Source of the DNA: Thioclava electrotropha
GTDB taxonomy: Bacteria > Pseudomonadota > Alphaproteobacteria > Rhodobacterales > Rhodobacteraceae
DNA length: 64,000 nucleotides
Direction of reading: 5' to 3'
Assembly: GCF_002085925.2 (NCBI RefSeq)
Contig: NZ_CP053562.1
Location: 2,927,501-2,991,500, forward strand
Position numbers and translations under genes: made by a program. This document shows positions 52,099 to 60,603 of the stretch, piece by piece; positions within the stretch are counted from its first letter, which is position 1, and every line of letters begins with the position of its first letter. The notes beneath the pieces were generated by a model that saw nothing but the letters and a program-made list of their open reading frames with translations, was not told the origin of the DNA and did not search any database.

Positions 52099-52826
52099 GC
52101 CTGAACCGGACCGACCTCAACGCCATCGCAGATGATTACGTCCTTGGCCTGCTTGGGGAGACCGAGGCCGAGTTGTTCGAGGAACTGCTGGCGCGCGACC
52201 CTGCGCTGGAGGCCCGCGTGGCGGTGCTGCGCGACGGGTTGCTCCCGCTCGACCTCTCGGCGCCCAAGGCCGACCTGCCGGATGATTTCATGGATCGCCT
52301 GCGCGAACGCATCGCGGCGGAACCTGCACGCGAAGACGCGGCCCCACGGGGGGTGACGATCACGCCGGTCACACCGCAAGCCGACAACCTGCCGCAAGCC
52401 CCGCGCACAAAGCGGCGCTGGTTGATCGCGGCAGGGATCATCGGCCTCGCGGTGGGACTGGGCACTGGCACGCTGCGCCCGACTCCGGAGCCGCGCGTGG
52501 TCGCCGTTCTGATGAATGCATCGGGCGAGCCGCAGGCCGTGATCGAGGATTACGGCAATCGCGACGCCAAGATTCGCTTCGTGGCCGATGTGACGCTGCC
52601 CTCGGACAAAACGATCCAGGCCTGGACCCTTCCTTCGCCGGAGACGGGCCCGGTGTCGCTCGGCACGCTCGACCGGGTGGCGCCTGCAGTGTTGACCGGG
52701 CCAGACCTGCCCGCTCCCGCACCGCAGCAGCTCTACGAGATCACGCTCGAACCCGCGGGCGGCTCGCCCACAGGGCGCCCGACCGGCCCGATCCTCGGCA
52801 AGGGCTTCGCCCATATCCAGAGCTGA
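52095..52826 (+). CDS. Anti-sigma factor (RskA-like C-terminal domain)
   Basis: A 243-residue single-pass membrane protein. The N-terminal about 50 residues (ADDYVLGLLGETEAELFEEL) resemble the small helical sigma-binding domain of anti-sigma-K type factors. One membrane segment lies at about residues 109-127. The C-terminal part (EPRVVAVLMNASGEPQAVIE, TIQAWTLPSPETGPVSLGTL) matches the RskA extracytoplasmic domain. It should hold the ECF sigma at the membrane until an envelope signal releases it. A terminator follows at 52837. Confidence 0.88.
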   Translation: MSLNRTDLNAIADDYVLGLLGETEAELFEELLARDPALEARVAVLRDGLLPLDLSAPKADLPDDFMDRLRERIAAEPAREDAAPRGVTITPVTPQADNLPQAPRTKRRWLIAAGIIGLAVGLGTGTLRPTPEPRVVAVLMNASGEPQAVIEDYGNRDAKIRFVADVTLPSDKTIQAWTLPSPETGPVSLGTLDRVAPAVLTGPDLPAPAPQQLYEITLEPAGGSPTGRPTGPILGKGFAHIQS

Positions 52827-52836
52827 TCCGGCCTTG

Positions 52837-52863
52837 CCCGTGCGGGAGGGTCTCCCGCACGGG
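52837..52863 (+). terminator. Intrinsic terminator of the sigma/anti-sigma unit
   Basis: CCCGTGCGGGAG (52837-52848) pairs perfectly with CTCCCGCACGGG (52852-52863) around a 3-nt loop. It starts 10 bp after the anti-sigma stop. The T-run is short (CTTGACCTT). Confidence 0.75.
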
Positions 52864-52956
52864 CTTGACCTTGCCTATATTCGGCTGAAATGAACAGGGC
52901 GCGGCGCACGCGCCCCATTCGCCCGACCCCGATAGGCCCGAGAGAGGACCCCCCTG

Positions 52957-55251
52957 ATGAAATTTCGCTTCCCGATTGTCATCATCGACGAGGATTTTCG
53001 CTCCGAGAATACCTCCGGTCTCGGCATCCGGGCACTCGCGCAAGCCATCGAGGCCGACGGGTTCGAAGTGCTCGGAGTCACGAGCTACGGCGACCTGTCG
53101 CAATTCGCCCAACAGCAAAGCCGCGCCTCGGCCTTCGTGCTGGCGATCGACGACGAGGAATTCTCCTCCGGTCCCGAACTGGACCCGGCGGTCGAGAAGC
53201 TGCGCGCCTTCATTGAGGAAGTGCGCTGGAAAAACGCCGATGTGCCGATCTTCCTGCATGGCGAGACCAAGACCTCGCGCCACCTGCCCAACGACATCCT
53301 GCGCGAGCTGCACGGCTTCATTCACATGTTCGAGGATACGCCGGAATTCGTCGCCAAGCACATCATCCGCGAGGCGAAAAGCTATCTCGAAAGCATCCAG
53401 CCGCCCTTCTTCAAGCAGCTGCTGGACTATGCCGAGGACGGCTCCTATTCGTGGCACTGCCCGGGCCATTCCGGCGGCGTCGCCTTCCTGAAATCGCCAA
53501 TCGGGCAGATGTATCACCAGTTCTACGGTGAAAACATGCTGCGCGCCGATGTCTGCAACGCGGTGGAGGAGCTGGGCCAACTGCTCGATCATAACGGCGC
53601 GATCGGCGCGTCCGAGCGCAATGCCGCGCGGATCTTCAACTCCGATCACTGCTTTTTCGTGACCAATGGCACCTCGACCTCGAACAAGATGGTCTGGCAC
53701 CACACGGTCGCGCCGGGCGATGTGGTCGTCGTGGACCGCAACTGCCACAAATCGATCCTGCACGCGATCATCATGACCGGCGCGATCCCGGTCTTCCTCA
53801 AGCCCACGCGCAACCACTGGGGCATCATCGGCCCGATCCAGCGCTCGGAATTCGAACCCGAGGCGATCCGTGCCAAGATGAAGGCGAACCCGCTACTGGC
53901 CGATTACGACACCGACAATGTCCAGCCCCGGATCATGACGCTGACGCAGTCGACCTATGACGGCGTGCTCTACAATACCGAAGTCATCAAGGGGATGCTC
54001 GACGGCTGGGTCGACAACCTGCATTTCGACGAGGCGTGGATCCCCCATGCCGCCTTCCACCCGTTCTACGGCCAGTATCACGCGATGGGCCGCAAGCGCG
54101 AGCGCACGACCAAGTCGATCACCTATGCGACGCAATCGGTGCACAAACTGCTCGCCGGGATTTCGCAGGCGAGCCATGTGCTCGTGCAGGACAGCAAGGA
54201 AGAGAAGCTCGACCGGCATCTCTTCAACGAGAGCTACCTGATGCACACCTCGACCAGCCCGCAATATTCGATCATCGCAAGCTGCGATGTGGCGGCGGCG
54301 ATGATGGAGCCGCCGGGCGGCACCGCGCTGGTAGAGGAAAGCATCGTCGAAGCGCTCGATTTCCGCCGCGCGATGGTGAAGGTCGAAGAGGAATACGGCC
54401 CCGAGGACTGGTGGTTCCAGGTCTGGGGTCCGACTGATTTCCGCGCCGATGGCGACGGGATGGCCGCGACCCGCGACTGGGTTCTCAAGAAAACCGATGC
54501 CGAGGGCGTCGAAACCACCGGCTCGGATAGCTGGCACGGCTTTGGCGACATGGCGCCGGGCTTCAACATGCTCGACCCGATCAAGGCCACGATCATCACC
54601 CCCGGCCTCGATATCGAAGGGCGCTTCGACGACAGCGGCATCCCCGCCTCGATCGTGTCGAAATACCTCGCCGAGCATGGCGTCGTGGTCGAGAAGACCG
54701 GGCTTTACAGCTTCTTCATCCTGTTCACGATCGGCATCACCAAGGGCCGCTGGAACACGCTGCTGGCCGCGCTCCAGCAGTTCAAGGACCATTACGACAA
54801 GAACCAGCCGCTATGGCGCGTGATGCCGGAATTCTCGGCGAAATTCCCGCGCTACGAGCGCATGGGGCTGAAGGATCTCAGCCAGCACGTCCATTCGCTT
54901 TACGCGAAATACGACGTCGCGCGGCTCTCGACCGAGATCTACCTGACCGATCATCACCCCGAGATGACCCCGTCGGAGGCGTTTTCGCATATCGCGCGGC
55001 GCAAAACCGAGCGCGTCTCCATCGACGAGCTGGAGGGCCGGATCACGACGAGCCTCGTGACCCCCTACCCGCCGGGCATTCCGCTGCTGATCCCGGGCGA
55101 GGTCTTCAATGCGAAGATCGTGGATTACCTGCGCTTCAACCGCGAATTCGCCCGCGAATGCCCCGGCTTCGAGACCGATATCCACGGGCTCGTGACGGAG
55201 ACGGGCGAGGACGGCCAGACGTATTACTTCGCGGATTGCGTGGCGCGCTAA
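52957..55251 (+). CDS. Orn/Lys/Arg decarboxylase (biosynthetic or acid-resistance type)
   Basis: A 764-residue PLP enzyme of the group III basic amino-acid decarboxylases. Residues 1 to about 130 form the response-regulator-like wing domain (FPIVIIDEDFRSENTSGLG). The PLP domain holds HCPGHSGGVAFLKS, FVTNGTSTSNKMVWHH, FDEAWIPHAAFHPFYG and the cofactor Lys397 in SVHKLLAG. The C-terminal domain has TSLVTPYPPGIPLLIPGE. Substrate choice among arginine, lysine and ornithine cannot be decided by eye. It stands alone after the terminator at 52837; no antiporter gene is adjacent, so polyamine synthesis is at least as likely as acid resistance. Confidence 0.92.
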   Translation: MKFRFPIVIIDEDFRSENTSGLGIRALAQAIEADGFEVLGVTSYGDLSQFAQQQSRASAFVLAIDDEEFSSGPELDPAVEKLRAFIEEVRWKNADVPIFLHGETKTSRHLPNDILRELHGFIHMFEDTPEFVAKHIIREAKSYLESIQPPFFKQLLDYAEDGSYSWHCPGHSGGVAFLKSPIGQMYHQFYGENMLRADVCNAVEELGQLLDHNGAIGASERNAARIFNSDHCFFVTNGTSTSNKMVWHHTVAPGDVVVVDRNCHKSILHAIIMTGAIPVFLKPTRNHWGIIGPIQRSEFEPEAIRAKMKANPLLADYDTDNVQPRIMTLTQSTYDGVLYNTEVIKGMLDGWVDNLHFDEAWIPHAAFHPFYGQYHAMGRKRERTTKSITYATQSVHKLLAGISQASHVLVQDSKEEKLDRHLFNESYLMHTSTSPQYSIIASCDVAAAMMEPPGGTALVEESIVEALDFRRAMVKVEEEYGPEDWWFQVWGPTDFRADGDGMAATRDWVLKKTDAEGVETTGSDSWHGFGDMAPGFNMLDPIKATIITPGLDIEGRFDDSGIPASIVSKYLAEHGVVVEKTGLYSFFILFTIGITKGRWNTLLAALQQFKDHYDKNQPLWRVMPEFSAKFPRYERMGLKDLSQHVHSLYAKYDVARLSTEIYLTDHHPEMTPSEAFSHIARRKTERVSIDELEGRITTSLVTPYPPGIPLLIPGEVFNAKIVDYLRFNREFARECPGFETDIHGLVTETGEDGQTYYFADCVAR

Positions 55252-55284
55252 GGCGGGCCCGATCAAACTTCGAGGCTCAATGTC

Positions 55285-55317
55285 AGGGCGCGGCTCGGTT
55301 TATCCCGACCGCGCCCT
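55285..55317. terminator. Hairpin downstream of the decarboxylase
   Basis: AGGGCGCGG (55285-55293) pairs with CCGCGCCCT (55309-55317). It lies 33 bp after the decarboxylase stop. No clear T-run follows, so a terminator role is likely but not certain. Confidence 0.5.
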
Positions 55318-55358
55318 AACTCATTCCTCAGACGGATCGGTTTCGAGAGGAAAGCAGC

Positions 55359-56435
55359 ATGAGCGACACGCCGAAGGGTACGATGATGGCCGTGGTCACG
55401 ACGGGAACGGGCGGCTACGAGCGGCTCGACTACCGCGAGGTCGCGATGCCCGAACCGGGGCCCGGCGAGGTGCTGCTGCAGGTGCTCGCGGCGGGCATCA
55501 ACAATACCGACATCAACACCCGGCTGGGCTGGTATTCTTCTGACGTCAAATCCGGCACGCAGGACTCGCCCGAGGAGGCGGAACACGCCGATGGCGGCTG
55601 GAGCGGGGCCACTCCCTTCCCTCTGATCCAAGGCACCGATTGCTGCGGCCGGGTCGTCGCGGTGGGCGACGGTGGCGATGCGGCTCTGATCGGCACCCGC
55701 GTTCTGGTGCGCTCCTGCATGCGCGAGAAAGATTTCTCCTCAATGGACACGGTCTGGCTCGGCTCCAATTTCGACGGGGCCTTCGCCCAATATGTGAAAG
55801 TGCCCGCGGACGAAGTCTTCGCCATCGACAGCGACTGGAGCGACGCCGAACTCGCCACCCTGCCCTGCGCCTACGGCACCGCCGAGAACATGATCCACCG
55901 CGCAGGCGTCACCGCGCGCGAGCGCGTGCTGGTGCCCGGCGCCTCGGGCGGCGTGGGCTCGGCGTTGATCCAGCTCCTCAAACGGCGCGGCGCGGAAGTC
56001 GTTGCCATCACCGGCGCCGCCAAGCGCGAGAGGGTGCTGGAGATCGGCGCGGATCAGGTGCTCTGCCGCGAGGACGATCCCGTAGCGGCGATCGGCGAGA
56101 ACAGCGTGGACGTGGTGATCGACAACGTCGCCGGGCCGGGATTCGGCACGATGCTGAAACTGCTCCGACGCGGCGGGCGCTATGCCTCATCGGGCGCGAT
56201 TGCCGGACCGGTCGTGGAGCTCGACATGCGCGACCTGTATCTCAAGGACATCACCCTGATCGGCTGCACCGCATGGGACGAGCCCATCTTCGGCAACCTG
56301 ATCTCCTATGTCGAGAATGGCGAAATCCGGCCCCTGCTGGCCGCCACCTACCCGCTCGATCAGATCGTCGAGGCGCAAAAAGTGTTTCAGGAAAAACACC
56401 ACGCCGGGAAGATCGTGCTGATCCCGGCGTCCTGA
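55359..56435 (+). CDS. Zinc-type alcohol dehydrogenase / quinone oxidoreductase-like protein
   Basis: A 358-residue MDR-superfamily protein. The GroES-like N-terminal domain has PEPGPGEVLLQVLAAGINNT and IQGTDCCGRVVAVGDGGDAA. The Rossmann domain has VLVPGASGGVGSALIQLLKR at about residues 192-210. The usual catalytic Cys-His zinc pair is not clear, so it may be a zinc-independent quinone-reductase type. GAGG precedes the ATG. The substrate is unknown. It is probably transcribed separately from the decarboxylase, which has its own hairpin at 55285-55317. Confidence 0.85.
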   Translation: MSDTPKGTMMAVVTTGTGGYERLDYREVAMPEPGPGEVLLQVLAAGINNTDINTRLGWYSSDVKSGTQDSPEEAEHADGGWSGATPFPLIQGTDCCGRVVAVGDGGDAALIGTRVLVRSCMREKDFSSMDTVWLGSNFDGAFAQYVKVPADEVFAIDSDWSDAELATLPCAYGTAENMIHRAGVTARERVLVPGASGGVGSALIQLLKRRGAEVVAITGAAKRERVLEIGADQVLCREDDPVAAIGENSVDVVIDNVAGPGFGTMLKLLRRGGRYASSGAIAGPVVELDMRDLYLKDITLIGCTAWDEPIFGNLISYVENGEIRPLLAATYPLDQIVEAQKVFQEKHHAGKIVLIPAS

Positions 56436-56511
56436 GGCGTTGGATCCGGATATCCGGGTTGGGAGCGCAAGCCCCACGCTGATGGCGCTCCCGCTCCGCC
56501 CGGCCCGGGGC

Positions 56512-56817
56512 CTACTCGTCCTTCTTATCGTCGTCGCCGGGTTCCTCGACCCGCTCGATTTCGACCTTCACGCGGGTGGCCAATCCGGCGATCACGCCGA
56601 GGACGGCCAGCCAAGGCGCGGCGAGCACCACGACCCCGCTGACGACGAGGCTGAGATTGAGGGGCGCCTCGACGAAGGGGTCCCCGCCGGCGGAGCTGAT
56701 ACGCAGCTGGCGCACGCTCCCCTCCTGCGCCAATTCCTTGACGCGATCGACGAGTTGGTTGCCAGCGACCTCGATTTCTTCCCAAACGGTGCGCTCGGGC
56801 TTCTTGTCGTCTTCCAT
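56512..56817 (-). CDS. DUF4342 domain-containing protein
   Basis: A 101-residue protein. The N-terminal EEIEVAGNQLVDRVKELAQE, a conserved GS-x-RQL-ISS, and a hydrophobic hairpin-like segment (residues 54-82, LNLSLVVSGVVVLAAPWLAV) match DUF4342, usually a membrane-associated protein. The charged C-terminus is EEPGDDDKKDE. Function is unknown. The 270 bp between it and the IS element (56818-57087) holds no credible gene. Confidence 0.82.
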   Translation of the reverse strand: MEDDKKPERTVWEEIEVAGNQLVDRVKELAQEGSVRQLRISSAGGDPFVEAPLNLSLVVSGVVVLAAPWLAVLGVIAGLATRVKVEIERVEEPGDDDKKDE

Positions 56818-57256
56818 GGAACTCTTCCTCTCGAATTGTGGGTAAACACGGAGGTGTTGTCGCAGCGCGCGTGCCGCACACCGCTAGCGCGCCATTCGCT
56901 GCGCAGATGGAAAGAAACACGATTCCACAGCCCGCGCCTTGATCTTCGTCAGGCGCGGGAAAGGGCCGCTGCGGCGCGCGCTCGGGCAAAAGCCGAGTTC
57001 ACACCGCAACGGCCAGAAGGTGCTGTGACGCCGATTAGCCCCGATCAGACCGCAGGTTTGCGGTGCAGCGTGCCCTGCTCATAGGCATGTCAACGGCGGA
57101 GCAAAAACCGGCCACGGGGCGGAGCAAAAGTCTGCCACCAGAGAGGGCATGGGATTGAAGCGGAGGGAACGCTTCGCGCCCCGGCAACTGCGCTTTTCAG
57201 ATAGCTGGCGGCTGCCGGGGCGCTTTGGCCCAGCGGGCCAAACCTGAACGATGTGA

Positions 57257-58018
57257 TCAGGTGTCGGCGCTGTTTCGGGCGCGGCTTTGGGCAAGCCGAT
57301 AGCTGTCGCCGTTCATCTCGAGGATGTGGACATGGTGGGTGAGCCGGTCGAGCAGAGCGCCGGTCAGGCGCTCGGAGCCGAAGGTTTCGGTCCATTCGTC
57401 GAAGGGCAGATTGCTGGTGATCATGGTGGCGCCCCGCTCGTAGCGCTGCGAGATCAGTTCGAACAGCAGCTCGGCGCCGGTCTTGCTCAGAGGCACGAAG
57501 CCCAGCTCGTCGATGATCAGGAGCTTGTATCCGACCATCTGTTTTTGCAGGCGTAGCAAGCGGCGCTCGTCGCGGGCCTCCATCAGCTCGTGGACCAATG
57601 CGGCGGCGGTGGTGAAGCCGACGGAAAGGCCCTTCTGGCAGGCGGCCAGTCCAAGGCCCAAGGCGACATGGGTCTTGCCGGTGCCGCTCGGGCCGAGGGC
57701 AATGACATTCTCGCGCCGCTCGATCCATTCCCCGCGGGCGAGTTCCAGCACCTGCATCTTATTGAGCTTGGGGATCGCCTTGAAGTCGAAGCTGTCGAGG
57801 CTTTTGGTCGCCGGGAACTTCGCCGCCTTGATGCGGCGCTCGACCATCCGCCGTTCGCGGTCGATCAGTTCGAGTTCCACCAGGCGCGCCAGGAAGCGAA
57901 CGTGGTCCTGCCCCTCCGCGGCGCACTGGCGCGCGAGCTTGTCGTATTCCCTCAGGAAGGTCGGCAGCTTGAGCGTCTTCAGATGATGGGCGAGCAGGAG
58001 GTCGGGCGCGTCGGTCAT
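57257..58018 (-). CDS. istB: IS21-family helper ATPase IstB
   Basis: A 253-residue AAA+ protein related to DnaA/DnaC. It has Walker A GPSGTGKTH (about residues 109-117), Walker B LLIIDELGF, and sensor residues in TMITSNLPFDEWTE. It assists the IstA transposase in target selection. Its ATG overlaps the istA stop (ATGA), as usual for IS21, giving coupled translation. The reading frame is intact, so the element may still be active. Confidence 0.95.
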   Translation of the reverse strand: MTDAPDLLLAHHLKTLKLPTFLREYDKLARQCAAEGQDHVRFLARLVELELIDRERRMVERRIKAAKFPATKSLDSFDFKAIPKLNKMQVLELARGEWIERRENVIALGPSGTGKTHVALGLGLAACQKGLSVGFTTAAALVHELMEARDERRLLRLQKQMVGYKLLIIDELGFVPLSKTGAELLFELISQRYERGATMITSNLPFDEWTETFGSERLTGALLDRLTHHVHILEMNGDSYRLAQSRARNSADT

Positions 58019-59502
58019 CGGGCCTCCTCCGAGATCAAGCACATGTAGCTGGCCGCCGAGGTCTTTCCGACCTCGGCCCGCGGCAGGTAGGGATAGACGT
58101 CGAGGTCGAGCTTCGGCGGTCGCTTCTCGACCTGACACAGCACCAGATGCTTGACGGCGTCGAAGCCGATGGCTCCCATGCGCAGGGCCGTCTTCACGGC
58201 GGCTTGCACATCGTCGAGCTCGAAGGCCTCCAGCAGCCGCAGGACCTGGACGAACTCACGCCGCCCCGCCTTGAGCATGCGTGCTTCCATCAGGCGGCGC
58301 AGGGTTGCGAACTCGGGCGGCAGCTCCCAGCCTGTCAGCGGCGCGGCCTGGTCCAGGGCATTGATCTTCTTCTCGATCAGCGGAAGGTAGTGGAGCGGGT
58401 CGAAGACGACATCCTCGCGCTCATAGCTGCGCGGATGGCGCGCGATCAGATCGCCGCCGCAGCCGATCGCCACCTCGTCGACATAGCCGCGCAGCCAGAC
58501 ATCGCGGTGGCCGTAGGCGACCGGCACGGAATAGTCGTTGGTCTTGTAACGCACCAGCGCCTGCGAGGTGACCCGCCCGCTCGCCTGATCGCAGGCATCG
58601 AAAGGGGCTGGCGGCAGCGCCGACATCACCTCGAGATCCCGGTCAAGGCGCGTGCCGATCGTCTCGGTATGGCCGCGCAGAACATCGCCCTGACGCTTGC
58701 GGCATTGTTCTTCCAGCCAGGCGTTGAAGGCCTCCCAGGAGGGGAAGCGCGGCACCGGCACCATGAAGTTGCGCCGGGCATAGCCCACCAGCCCCTCGAC
58801 GCTGCCTTTGTCGTTCCCTTTGCCGGGACGGCCATAGCGGTCACGGAGCAGGTAATGTGACAGGAACCCGCTGAACAGCCTGGCCCGCTTGCGGGTGCCA
58901 TCCGGCAGGATCTGTGCCACCAGGCACCTGTCGTTGTCGTAGAGCACCGACACCGGCACCCGACCGAAGAAGCCGAAGGCGTGAACATGCCCGTCGACCC
59001 AGGCCTCGGAGGTCGCAGCCGGATAGGCCCGGATATAGCAGGCATCGCTATGTGGCAGGTCGAAGGCGAAGAAATGCGCCTTCTGCTCGACACCATCAAT
59101 GATGACCATCGCTTCGCCAAAGTCGGCCTGGGCATGCCCGGGCGCATGGGCCAGCGGCACGAACATCTCGCGACCGCGCCGGTCATCCTCACGAATGTAA
59201 TCCTTCACGATCGTGTAGCCGCCGGTGAAGCCGTGTTCGTCCCGGAGCCGCTCGAACACCCGCTTGGCGGTGTGCCGCTGTTTGCGCGGGACGCCGCGGT
59301 CCTCTTCCAGCCAGGCGTTGATGATCTCGGTGAAACCATCCAGCTTCGGGCGCTTGATCGGCGCCTTGCGCCGGTAGCCCGGCGGAACCGAATACGCCAA
59401 CATCTTCTGCACGCTGTCGCGTGAAATCCCGAAGTGACGCGCCGCCTCGCGCTGGCTCATCCCCTCGGCGCAGGCAAGTCGAACCTTGCGATACAAGTCC
59501 AC
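58015..59502 (-). CDS. istA: IS21-family transposase IstA
   Basis: A 495-residue DDE transposase. The N-terminal helix-turn-helix is MSQREAARHFGISRDSVQKM. The integrase-type catalytic core begins at PGHAQADFGEAMVIIDGVEQ with the first Asp, continues to VSVLYDNDRCLVA and to the Glu in GKGNDKGSVEGLVGYARRNF. It starts at a GTG (59502) with GGGAGGA upstream. The frame is intact. A copy with an identical start lies at 63699 on the other strand. Confidence 0.95.
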   Translation of the reverse strand: MDLYRKVRLACAEGMSQREAARHFGISRDSVQKMLAYSVPPGYRRKAPIKRPKLDGFTEIINAWLEEDRGVPRKQRHTAKRVFERLRDEHGFTGGYTIVKDYIREDDRRGREMFVPLAHAPGHAQADFGEAMVIIDGVEQKAHFFAFDLPHSDACYIRAYPAATSEAWVDGHVHAFGFFGRVPVSVLYDNDRCLVAQILPDGTRKRARLFSGFLSHYLLRDRYGRPGKGNDKGSVEGLVGYARRNFMVPVPRFPSWEAFNAWLEEQCRKRQGDVLRGHTETIGTRLDRDLEVMSALPPAPFDACDQASGRVTSQALVRYKTNDYSVPVAYGHRDVWLRGYVDEVAIGCGGDLIARHPRSYEREDVVFDPLHYLPLIEKKINALDQAAPLTGWELPPEFATLRRLMEARMLKAGRREFVQVLRLLEAFELDDVQAAVKTALRMGAIGFDAVKHLVLCQVEKRPPKLDLDVYPYLPRAEVGKTSAASYMCLISEEAR

Positions 59503-59658
59503 GGTGAAAATCCTCCCGCCCTCCCGTCGCCAGAAAGGGCAAAAGTGGCCGACTTTTACGCCGCCCGCAGCCGGATCATCCCGCCGCTACCGTGGCCGAC
59601 TATTGCGCCGCCGTTCTCACGGTCAGAGGCTCCTTCGCCCCCAGTGCCATCTTAGGCC

Positions 59659-59690
59659 GTGGGACCGCGGGACCGTGGGACCGCGGGACC
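59659..59690. repeat. 16-bp tandem duplication next to the IS end
   Basis: GTGGGACCGCGGGACC occurs twice in direct succession (59659-59674 and 59675-59690). Each unit itself contains two GGGACC steps. It lies 40 bp inside the cargo from the left IS element and before the 3' end of the gene at 59715. Confidence 0.85.
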
Positions 59691-59714
59691 GCATCACTCG
59701 GACCATTAGCAGCT

Positions 59715-60251
59715 TCAAGCTTTCCAAGTCGGAAAACTCAGCCTCAGTTGCTTGTCGAACTCATCGAGCAGCTTTCTTAACCGGGCCGCTTCTTCAAACG
59801 CGCGCTTACGGGCATCGGGGTCGCTAAGGTCAGAAGCCTCGATCTCACCAATCCGCGCCTCGATCTCCGACTTCTTGTAGTCCCGAATTTGAGTTGCCAG
59901 ATCTCTGGCCGCCTCGATCAAGCAACCGACCGTAACTTCAGCACGTCCGAGAGATGTCCCCTTCGATGAGCCGAAGGGATTGCTGTGGCCACCCTCCTCT
60001 GACGGCCCTTCAATCGTATCAAGCGTCACAGCTTCCGGACCGGAGTCATCTTCAATCATTGGGGGCGAAATTCCACAAAGCTCGAGCGATTGCGCAAAGG
60101 ATGAACCAACCTGCTCATCCACGGGAAAGAACTCGTAGAATGGCTTCTTAAACAAGTCGCTTGGCGATGACGGCTTCTTCAGATCCTCCTGTTTCTTCGC
60201 CTTCTGGCGTTCGCGGTGAAGCCGCACCTTCTCAGCATTTGTTAAGGCCAT
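59715..60251 (-). CDS. Hypothetical cargo protein 1 (charged, C-terminal coiled coil)
   Basis: A 178-residue protein starting at MALTNAEKVRLHRERQKAKK, with AGGAG seven bases upstream of the ATG at 60251. The basic N-terminal 25 residues resemble short helical starts seen in phage and plasmid proteins. A low-complexity middle (residues 60-105) is followed by a predicted coiled coil (IEAARDLATQIRDYKKSEIE, then KRAFEEAARLRKLLDEFDKQ). There is no membrane segment. I do not recognise a family; a DNA- or protein-binding role is a guess. Confidence 0.65.
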   Translation of the reverse strand: MALTNAEKVRLHRERQKAKKQEDLKKPSSPSDLFKKPFYEFFPVDEQVGSSFAQSLELCGISPPMIEDDSGPEAVTLDTIEGPSEEGGHSNPFGSSKGTSLGRAEVTVGCLIEAARDLATQIRDYKKSEIEARIGEIEASDLSDPDARKRAFEEAARLRKLLDEFDKQLRLSFPTWKA

Positions 60252-60327
60252 GACGATTCTCCTATCTAGCAAGGTTACGGTTACACAAAAACCGACACCA
60301 AGCGCGCTAGGAAAAATGCACGATCCG

Positions 60328-60603
60328 TCAATCCGCCGAAGAATTCCGTGTCCGGACAATCGCTCTGAGCCTCTCGCACTCTTCTTTGGCTTTAGCGAGG
60401 TCACTGCGGAGCCGAACATTTTCGTCGAGCAAATCGCGTTTTGTGGGATGAAGAAGCCATTGCACGAAGTTGTTCCTGACCGCCCTCTCGTCACCGTGGT
60501 CTCGATCAAACTGCCACGAGACGTATTTGGCCTGCAGCATCAAGACGCCGCAAAACGCGAGTGCGATCACTGGGGCAACAAACTGGTAGATTTCCATCGA
60601 CAT
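60328..60603 (-). CDS. Hypothetical cargo protein 2 (single membrane span plus coiled coil)
   Basis: A 91-residue protein starting at MSMEIYQFVAPVIALAFCGV, with AAGGAG upstream. One membrane segment spans about residues 6-24. The remainder (NNFVQWLLHPTKRDLLDENV, RLRSDLAKAKEECERLRAIV) is a coiled coil. It ends 76 bp before the start of cargo gene 1 on the same strand, so the two may be co-transcribed. No family is recognised. Confidence 0.6.
   Translation of the reverse strand: MSMEIYQFVAPVIALAFCGVLMLQAKYVSWQFDRDHGDERAVRNNFVQWLLHPTKRDLLDENVRLRSDLAKAKEECERLRAIVRTRNSSAD

Larger units (their letters stand above)
57088..59619 (-). mobile_element. IS21-family insertion sequence, complete copy
   Basis: A 2,532-bp element with istB and istA overlapping as in the IS21 family. 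The two ends are imperfect inverted repeats: TGTCAACGGCGGAGCAA at 57088 and, read inward from 59619, TGAGAACGGCGGCGCAA. Both start with TG. A second internal repeat follows each end (GGGGCGGAGCAAAAGTC and GCGGCGTAAAAGTCGG). No direct duplication of target bases is visible between the left flank (CATAGGCA) and the right flank (CGGTCAGA). Confidence 0.9.

Noticed and set aside
59659..59690. CRISPR-like repeat
   Set aside because: It is a tandem duplication without spacers; there are no cas genes in the window.
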